Below, in pieces: positions 7,853-12,436 of a stretch of DNA of 12,436 bases (positions are counted from its first letter, which is position 1; each line of letters starts with the position of its first letter). Both the position numbers and the translations under genes were made by a program. The notes under the pieces are model-generated. The model worked only from the letters and a program-made list of their open reading frames with translations, was not told the origin of the DNA and searched no databases. Source of the stretch: Candidatus Aminicenantota bacterium (GTDB taxonomy: Bacteria; Acidobacteriota; Aminicenantia; Aminicenantales; Aminicenantaceae); assembly GCA_030673995.1 (NCBI GenBank), contig DAOUYU010000030.1:1-12436 (forward strand), given 5' to 3'.

Positions 7853-7872
7853 GAATTGAGGTTTTTCAATTC
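7853..7872. promoter_or_regulatory. Inverted repeat overlapping the predicted TPR-glmU-glmS promoter
   Basis: GAATTGA (7853-7859) and TCAATTC (7866-7872) form a perfect 7-bp inverted repeat around a 6-nt centre. It covers part of the predicted -10 box (7869-7874) and the expected start of transcription, so it could be an operator or a small 5' hairpin. It is AT-rich and short, so chance is possible. Confidence 0.3.
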
Positions 7873-7897
7873 TATCTCAGAATCAAAACTTTGACAA
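7869..7897 (-). promoter_or_regulatory. Predicted sigma70-type promoter for TPR-glmU-glmS
   Basis: On the minus strand TTGTCA (7897-7892) and TAGAAT (7874-7869) are separated by exactly 17 nt. Transcription would start near 7862, about 32 nt before the GTG at 7830. The promoter sits just downstream of repeat copy 3, so the hairpin could end lpxC transcripts while this promoter starts the next unit. The evidence is consensus matching only. Confidence 0.5.
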
Positions 7898-7900
7898 GGG

Positions 7901-7978
7901 GAAAAAGGGGACAGGCTACTTTTTTTTAAAAAAAAGTTGCCTGTCCCCTTTTTCATTCACGACCCCTTTTTCATTCAA
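7901..7978. repeat. Hairpin repeat copy 3 with extra partial arm at the lpxC stop
   Basis: The core at 7901-7954 pairs GAAAAAGGGGACAGGCTAC plus T8 with its complement. There is one T-T mismatch (7917/7938) and essentially no loop, as T8 (7920-7927) runs directly into A8 (7928-7935). GGCTAC is on the left and GGCAAC on the right, the same orientation as copy 1. A direct repeat CCCCTTTTTCATTCA occurs at 7945-7959 and again at 7963-7977 (18-nt period), and the second copy contains the lpxC stop codon (7971-7973). On the minus strand the hairpin ends in a T5 tract and could terminate lpxC transcripts. Confidence 0.88.
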
Positions 7979-8813
7979 AAGTCCAATACTCAGGATTGTC
8001 TAAAAGAAAACGAACAGCCTTCAAATGAAGGCGGTGGCCTGCCTTATCTGCTTTGCAGTGCCCGACCAGAGGGAAAGCCAGCAATGAGAGGTCCCCTATC
8101 AAATCCAATATTTTATGGCGCACAAATTCATCCGGAAAACGTAAAGGCCCGCTTATAACGCCTATCTCGTCCAGAACAACAGCATTATCCAGTGATCCTC
8201 CAAGCGTCAATCCTTGAGCCCTAAGAGCAGGAACATCCTTTAAAAATCCGAACGTTCGCGCCGGGGCAATCTCCGTTATAAAATTTTCCTTATTCACGGT
8301 TAGCCCCAATTCTTGTCTGCGGATAAAGGGATGATCATATTCGATAGAATAGGTTATTTTAAAAGCTTGATCCGGATGAAACGAAACAGAAGCCTCTTTT
8401 TCTTGAATGACAAAAGGCTGGAGAATTTTTATTGACTTCTGCCTATCAGGCAATTGCCTGATTCCAGCTCTATGGATTTCCCGGACAAAAGGAGAAGCGC
8501 TTCCATCCATCGCAGGAATCTCACTCCCATTCAGCTCTACAATCAAGCTATTAATACCAGACATAAAAAGAACAGCCATCAAATGTTCAAGGGTTTGAAT
8601 CTTGCATCCTTTTGATACAAGATTGATGGAGTTCTTGCTTTCTATTTTTTTGATATCGAGATTGAGTTCCAGGTTGCTGAGGTCAGTCCGGCGGAAGATA
8701 ATTTCACCTGACGATGAGGGCTTCAATATAAGATCAACCTTTTCTCCAGAATGAATACCTACGCCTGAAAGATAAACCTCCTTTTGGATAGTTCCTTTTT
8801 CTCTCATTATCAT
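7971..8813 (-). CDS. lpxC: UDP-3-O-acyl-N-acetylglucosamine deacetylase
   Basis: Zinc-dependent deacetylase catalysing the committed step of lipid A synthesis in the cytoplasm, which implies a lipid A-bearing outer membrane. At 280 residues it is close to the compact forms of the family. Visible motifs: SGVGIHSGEKV near the start, TLEHLMAVL with Glu76 and zinc ligand His77, AMDGSASPF (101-109), ARTFGF (185-190), RFPDEFVRHKILDLIGDL with zinc ligands His233 and Asp237, and the catalytic His260 in KAGHRLH. The ATG at 8813 is very close to the upstream AGG; the ATG at 8807 (third codon) has AGGA at 5 nt and may be the real start. The stop codon lies inside the outer edge of repeat copy 3. The product's pathway uses UDP-GlcNAc made by the downstream glmU and glmS. 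Confidence 0.97.
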   Translation of the reverse strand: MIMREKGTIQKEVYLSGVGIHSGEKVDLILKPSSSGEIIFRRTDLSNLELNLDIKKIESKNSINLVSKGCKIQTLEHLMAVLFMSGINSLIVELNGSEIPAMDGSASPFVREIHRAGIRQLPDRQKSIKILQPFVIQEKEASVSFHPDQAFKITYSIEYDHPFIRRQELGLTVNKENFITEIAPARTFGFLKDVPALRAQGLTLGGSLDNAVVLDEIGVISGPLRFPDEFVRHKILDLIGDLSLLAFPLVGHCKADKAGHRLHLKAVRFLLDNPEYWTFE

Positions 8814-8890
8814 CCTATGTTGAATCTTCTCTGTTCAAAGAGCCACGTATCTAAATCTTAGTGTGCTTATCCTGCTTCTTAGCCTTGACC

Positions 8891-8921
8891 AGTATAACGC
8901 AAAATCCTCTCTTTCTGTCAA
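8891..8921 (-). promoter_or_regulatory. Predicted promoter for lpxC
   Basis: On the minus strand a perfect TTGACA (8921-8916) is followed after 19 nt by TATACT (8896-8891). Transcription would start near 8884, leaving a leader of about 70 nt. The spacer is longer than the ideal 17 nt, so the promoter may be weak or activator-dependent. The -35 box overlaps the palindrome at 8917-8932. Confidence 0.4.
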
Positions 8922-8932
8922 ATTAATTTGAC
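8917..8932. promoter_or_regulatory. Perfect 16-bp palindrome between divergent lpxC and larB
   Basis: GTCAAATTAATTTGAC is a perfect inverted repeat in the 160-nt region between two divergent genes. It contains a -35-like TTGAC on each strand (TTGACA on minus, TTGACC on plus). The form is that of a dimeric regulator's operator; it could equally arise from two back-to-back -35 boxes. No adjacent regulator gene is visible. Confidence 0.45.
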
Positions 8933-8937
8933 CAATC

Positions 8938-8966
8938 TGGCTTTATTTATTCACATTTGATAGAAT
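8938..8966 (+). promoter_or_regulatory. Weak candidate promoter for larB, possibly leaderless
   Basis: TGGCTT (8938-8943) and TAGAAT (8961-8966) are 17 nt apart. The -10 box ends only 7 nt before the larB ATG, so transcription would start at or next to the start codon, giving a leaderless message. This fits the lack of a Shine-Dalgarno before larB. The -35 match is poor, so confidence is low. Confidence 0.25.
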
Positions 8967-8973
8967 CAGAGCA

Positions 8974-9717
8974 ATGAAATCTCAGCTTAAAGATGTTTTG
9001 AATAAGGTGCACCTTGGCAAGCTTTCCCCTGAAGAGGCCTTCCTTGTCTTAAAGGATTATCCCTATCAAAATTTAGGCTTCGCCAAAATCGACCATCATC
9101 GTGAATTAAGAAAAGGCTTCCCTGAAATCATCTTTGGCCTGGGAAAAACAGAGGAGCAAATATTAAAGATCTCCCGGGAAATAATCAAAAAAGGCGGCAA
9201 TTTACTTATCACCAAAGTCGAAACGAAAGTCTTCGATAACCTTAAGAAAAAAATACCCAAAGCACACTATAATTCTCTGGCTAAGGTTGTCTATCTTAAG
9301 CAGCAAAAACCTGTTTCTGGAAAAGGAAAAATAGCCATAATAACTGCTGGAACCTCAGACATCCCTGTTGCCGAAGAAGCGGTCGTGACTTGTGATATTT
9401 TGGGCAATGAAGCTGACAAAATATATGATGTCGGTGTTGCCGGCATTCACCGCCTGTTCGGCGAGTTTGAGAGAATAAAGCAAGCAAGAGTCATCATAAC
9501 CGTGGCTGGAATGGAAGGAGCATTACCCAGTGTGGTCGCCGGTATCGTCAGCGTTCCTATCATAGCTGTGCCTACCAGTATCGGATACGGAGCAAGCCTA
9601 AAAGGCGTGGCAGCTCTACTGGCCATGCTCAATTCTTGCTCTGGTGGAGTGGGTGTCGTTAATATAGATAACGGCTTTGGTGCAGGATATCTGGCAAGCC
9701 TGATAAATCATCTCTAA
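8974..9717 (+). CDS. larB: Nickel-pincer cofactor biosynthesis protein LarB (P2CMN synthase)
   Basis: LarB carboxylates nicotinate adenine dinucleotide and hydrolyses its phosphoanhydride to give pyridinium-3,5-biscarboxylate mononucleotide, the first intermediate of the nickel-pincer nucleotide of lactate racemase-type enzymes. The 247 residues match the family length. The N-terminal part has FPEIIFGLGKTEEQ (49-62). The C-terminal PurE-like domain has IITAGTSDIPVAEEA (122-136), the signature AGMEGALPSVVAG (178-190), PTSIGYGAS (200-208) and NSCSGGVGVVNIDNGFGAG (220-238). Cys222 corresponds to the Cys that binds substrate covalently in characterised LarB. No larC, larE or larA is in the window, so the cofactor's user is unknown. 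It is divergent from lpxC and lacks a clear Shine-Dalgarno. Older annotations may call it NCAIR mutase-like. Confidence 0.95.
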   Translation: MKSQLKDVLNKVHLGKLSPEEAFLVLKDYPYQNLGFAKIDHHRELRKGFPEIIFGLGKTEEQILKISREIIKKGGNLLITKVETKVFDNLKKKIPKAHYNSLAKVVYLKQQKPVSGKGKIAIITAGTSDIPVAEEAVVTCDILGNEADKIYDVGVAGIHRLFGEFERIKQARVIITVAGMEGALPSVVAGIVSVPIIAVPTSIGYGASLKGVAALLAMLNSCSGGVGVVNIDNGFGAGYLASLINHL

Positions 9718-9768
9718 GAAGAGGGATCAGGCATTGTATAAAAATTTTATTTTAAATGACTTAGCTAC

Positions 9769-9797
9769 TTGACAACTGAACACCTCCCACCTATATT
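9769..9797 (+). promoter_or_regulatory. Predicted sigma70-type promoter for dnaG-rpoD
   Basis: A perfect TTGACA (9769-9774) and TATATT (9792-9797) are separated by exactly 17 nt. Transcription would start near 9804, about 32 nt before the dnaG ATG. The AT-rich tract at 9738-9762 lies where an UP element would bind the alpha subunit. This is the best-matching promoter in the window. No clear terminator is seen between larB and this site, so read-through from larB is possible. Confidence 0.6.
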
Positions 9798-9835
9798 TTA
9801 CAAGTAGTTCATTTTTACTCACTCAACGATTACCC

Positions 9836-11620
9836 ATGGAAATCATTGAACAAATAAGGCAAGCTGCAAGCATTATTGAAATCGTTTCTCAGTATACCAC
9901 ATTGAGAAAGCGGGGAAGAAAGCATGTCGGACTCTGCCCATTTCATTCTGAAAAACTCCCTTCCTTTACCGTTGATGATGAAAAGCAGCTCTACCATTGT
10001 TTTGGCTGCGGCGTAGGAGGTGATGTTTTTACTCTTGTTATGGAAAAGGAAAGCCTCAGTTTCCCCGAAGCCCTAAAATATCTGGCGGAAAAATACAACA
10101 TTACTCTCCCGGAAAAGAGAAAATTATCTCCACAGGTTGCAAAGCTAGAGGAACAATTATCCAAAATAAACGAAAACACACTCGCCTTTTTCCGGAAGAA
10201 CCTGTTCAAAACCAGAGAAGGCGAAAAAGCCCTCCGCTATCTTGAAAAAAGGAACATCTCTGAGGAAATCATCCAGAAATTAAAGATTGGTTACGCATTG
10301 AATTCATGGGATTCCCTCTTCTCTTTTTTCCAAGAAAAAAATATCTCTCCTCAGCTTCTTGAAAAAGCGGGAGTGGTTATCCGGCGAGAAAAAAAAGAGG
10401 GCTATTATGACCGCTTCAGAGGGAGAATTATTTTTCCAATCTTCACTCTGACAGGAAAAGTCGTTGCTTTTGGTGGAAGAACAATTATCGATGCAGAACC
10501 CAAGTACCTTAATTCTCCAGACACTCCCATCTATACCAAGGGAAAGCTTCTCTACGGCCTGAATTTTTGCAAAAATTCCATCCGGGAAAAAGGCGAATTG
10601 GTCCTTGTTGAAGGATATACAGATTTTCTCTCCCTTTACCGGGCAGGAATCACAAACATTGCAGCTTCCTTGGGAACGAGTCTGACACATGATCAGGTCT
10701 TTCTTGCCAGACGTTTTGCACTAAGAATGATCGTTTGCTATGACAGCGATGCCCCAGGCGTAAACGCATCTCTACGCGCTGTTTCTCTCTGTTTTGAAAG
10801 AGGTGTCCAGATAAAGATCATGACTCTCCCCAAGGGATCCGACCCTGACAGCTTCATCAATAAATCTGGCCCGGATGAGTTTAAAAAGCTTGTTCAAAAA
10901 AGCACATCTGGACTTAAGTATTTGATCGATAATCAGCTTCAAGAAGCGCGGACGGATATTCCCGAAGAAAAGGCCAAGATTGCCAGGAGTATCTGGGATG
11001 AAATTAAGAAGATACCTGACTCAATCGTTCTTAACGAATACATAAAAAAAACAAGTGAGTATCTCTCGATCGATGAAGAAACGCTGCGGTCAATGATCCA
11101 GCGGAAGTCAACTGCTGAAAAGGGAGTAGAAAAAGATTCCTTTCTCAATGCTGAAAAAAGACTTCTTCAGATACTCATCGAGGATGAAGCCATTGCTCAA
11201 TATGTATTTCCTGAGATGAAGGAAGAATATCTTTTGGGCTTGAAAAGCAGGCCCATCTTCATGGCTCTCTTCGAGTATTTCAAGGCCGGAAAAAAACCAA
11301 GCCTGCATGAGATAAAGGAAAAAATTGAGCCTTCTCTTTTAGGCTCTCTATCCAAAGCTCTTCTCGAGAAAGAACAGGCTCCTTCTGTTGAGGAAGCCTT
11401 TGAATGCCTCAATACACTAAAGCAATTCTCGCTTGAAAATCATTCGAAGGAATTGAAAGCTGAAATCACAAAGTTGGAAAAACAGGGAAAAGGAGAGAAA
11501 ATTCTCTCGCTTATCAAGCAATTGCGGGATATAAAAACACAATTGTCGTCATTGTCCGAACGAAATTATCAAAATATGGATTATAATAATCGGAATATCT
11601 CCATAAAAGGGAGGAGTTAA
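9836..11620 (+). CDS. dnaG: DNA primase
   Basis: Synthesises RNA primers at the replication fork. 594 residues, typical length. The N-terminal CHC2 zinc-binding domain has Cys34, His37, Cys55 and Cys58 (LCPFHSEKLPSFTV, YHCFGCGVGGDVF). The catalytic core includes FRGRIIFPI and a Toprim fold with Glu259 in VEGYTDF and the metal-binding D303-S304-D305 in CYDSDAPG. The C-terminal 150 or so residues are helical and charged, fitting the helicase-interaction region. The ATG at 9836 gives an N-terminus about ten residues shorter than E. coli DnaG before the zinc motif; no Shine-Dalgarno is visible. It is followed by rpoD after 2 nt, the usual macromolecular-synthesis arrangement, though rpsU is not upstream. 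Confidence 0.97.
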   Translation: MEIIEQIRQAASIIEIVSQYTTLRKRGRKHVGLCPFHSEKLPSFTVDDEKQLYHCFGCGVGGDVFTLVMEKESLSFPEALKYLAEKYNITLPEKRKLSPQVAKLEEQLSKINENTLAFFRKNLFKTREGEKALRYLEKRNISEEIIQKLKIGYALNSWDSLFSFFQEKNISPQLLEKAGVVIRREKKEGYYDRFRGRIIFPIFTLTGKVVAFGGRTIIDAEPKYLNSPDTPIYTKGKLLYGLNFCKNSIREKGELVLVEGYTDFLSLYRAGITNIAASLGTSLTHDQVFLARRFALRMIVCYDSDAPGVNASLRAVSLCFERGVQIKIMTLPKGSDPDSFINKSGPDEFKKLVQKSTSGLKYLIDNQLQEARTDIPEEKAKIARSIWDEIKKIPDSIVLNEYIKKTSEYLSIDEETLRSMIQRKSTAEKGVEKDSFLNAEKRLLQILIEDEAIAQYVFPEMKEEYLLGLKSRPIFMALFEYFKAGKKPSLHEIKEKIEPSLLGSLSKALLEKEQAPSVEEAFECLNTLKQFSLENHSKELKAEITKLEKQGKGEKILSLIKQLRDIKTQLSSLSERNYQNMDYNNRNISIKGRS

Positions 11621-11622
11621 CA

Positions 11623-12436
11623 TTGTCTCAGGAAAGTAAGTTCCAAAAAGATGGAATCCACGAACTCCTTTCTAAAGGAAGGAAGCAGGGATATCTTCTC
11701 TATGATGAGATAGACAAGATATTCGAAGGGGATTCTAGTTCTGGAAGAGAGTTCAAAGATTTCCTCGATTCCATTGACGACTATGGAATCAAAATCCTCG
11801 ATACCAAAAAAAGAAGTATTGTTCCTAAAAGGAGAAAGTCCGATCTCGTCTCTATTCACGGTTTGGAGCGAACAACCGATCCCGTAAAGCTCTATCTGAG
11901 AGAAATGGGAAATATCTCCCTACTCACTCGCGAAGGAGAAATTTCCATCGCAAAGGACATAGAGAGAGGCGAAAAAAGCATTATCAAAGCTCTCTCTAAA
12001 ACGAGGCTGGTTTTAAGCGAAATCTTCTTTTTGGAGGAAGAGATAAAAGAGGCTCCTGATATCATGCATGAGATGTTCGATCTCAGCGATGAAGATCTTT
12101 CAGAAGGCAAACTCGAGGCAAAAAAGAAGGAAATTCTGGATAAAATAAAGAGGATAATAGAACTCAGCATTCAGCTAGATAATATTGCCCCTATAAAGAA
12201 AAACACATATAAGCGCGGGCGCCTTATTGTCACAATGAGCAGGCTCATAAGAGAGCTGAACTTCCGCTCAGCACACAGAGAAATAATTATCTATACCCTC
12301 CGCAAAAAACTAAAAGTCATCAATGAGTTAGAAGAAGCAAAGGAAGATACAAATCTTTCGCTCAATCGAGCCAAAGGAAAAAAAGAACAAGCTAATCTGA
12401 AGCAAAAAATTAAAGAACTGAACAAGCTCCTGAGAC
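11623..12436 (+). CDS. rpoD: Primary RNA polymerase sigma factor, N-terminal part (runs off window)
   Basis: The first 271 codons of a sigma70-family housekeeping factor; the core-binding and promoter-reading regions 2-4 lie beyond the edge. The start is TTG 11623, chosen because GGAGGAG (11610-11616) sits 6 nt upstream and conserved sequence begins at once. Region 1.1 spans about 9-62 (IHELLSKGRKQGYLLYDEID, then DSIDDYGIKIL). Region 1.2 spans about 84-118 (TTDPVKLYLREMGNISLLTR, then EGEISIAKDIERGE). A long charged helical non-conserved region follows from about 125. The presence of region 1.1 marks a group 1 (essential) sigma factor. The start lies 2 nt after the dnaG stop (TAA-CA-TTG), so translation is probably coupled. 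Frame and identity are clear despite truncation. Confidence 0.95.
   Translation, partial: MSQESKFQKDGIHELLSKGRKQGYLLYDEIDKIFEGDSSSGREFKDFLDSIDDYGIKILDTKKRSIVPKRRKSDLVSIHGLERTTDPVKLYLREMGNISLLTREGEISIAKDIERGEKSIIKALSKTRLVLSEIFFLEEEIKEAPDIMHEMFDLSDEDLSEGKLEAKKKEILDKIKRIIELSIQLDNIAPIKKNTYKRGRLIVTMSRLIRELNFRSAHREIIIYTLRKKLKVINELEEAKEDTNLSLNRAKGKKEQANLKQKIKELNKLLR

Noticed and set aside
7937..8158. Plus-strand frame starting in repeat copy 3 and running over the 3' end of lpxC
   Set aside because: The first residues are a translation of the repeat arm and the rest is antisense to the conserved C-terminal part of lpxC.
10304..10690. Minus-strand open frame of 128 codons inside dnaG
   Set aside because: It lies antisense to the conserved primase core, shows no recognisable family and no start signal. 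It is a shadow of the dnaG reading frame, like the other antisense frames over glmS, glmU, larB, rpoD and the receptor.

Overview
The window is an ordinary chromosomal stretch from a diderm (Gram-negative-type) bacterium. LpxC (lipid A synthesis) and a large TonB-dependent outer-membrane receptor with an N-terminal carboxypeptidase-regulatory-like domain imply an outer membrane. That receptor style, the AT-leaning composition and the GGGGACAGGC-type hairpin repeats resemble Acidobacteriota or Candidatus Aminicenantes; this placement is an inference from gene style, not from a search.

Layout from left to right. (1) At 1-103 there may be the first codons of a leftward gene. (2) At 131-240 lies the first of three copies of a long hairpin repeat. 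(3) A plausible promoter (300-327) precedes a CDP-alcohol phosphatidyltransferase of the inositol-phosphate type (452-1096). It is followed by a strong ribosome binding site and the first eight codons of what looks like an inositol-1-phosphate synthase gene, which then breaks off. (4) A TonB-dependent receptor follows (to 4039). Its signal peptide is readable in frame upstream of the first standard start codon. (5) Repeat copy 2 separates the receptor from the convergent leftward genes. (6) A leftward block runs lpxC, then a TPR protein, glmU and glmS. The last three genes overlap by 1 to 4 nt. Repeat copy 3 and a good sigma70-type promoter lie between lpxC and the TPR gene. (7) A 160-nt divergent region containing a perfect 16-bp palindrome separates lpxC from larB (nickel-pincer cofactor synthesis, 8974-9717). 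(8) A TTGACA-N17-TATATT promoter drives dnaG (primase), followed after 2 nt by rpoD (primary sigma factor, TTG start), which runs off the right edge.

How the genes work together. GlmS and GlmU make UDP-GlcNAc, the precursor of both peptidoglycan and lipid A; LpxC commits it to lipid A after LpxA. Their clustering makes an envelope-precursor locus. dnaG-rpoD is the usual core of the macromolecular-synthesis operon, here without rpsU directly upstream. The phosphatidyltransferase, with the broken inositol-phosphate synthase start behind it, points to inositol phospholipid synthesis.

I see no defence system, prophage, CRISPR array, RNA gene or integrase. The observations most worth a second look are the hairpin repeat with its conserved asymmetric mismatch and fixed orientation at two gene ends, the truncated ino1-like start, and the receptor start region.
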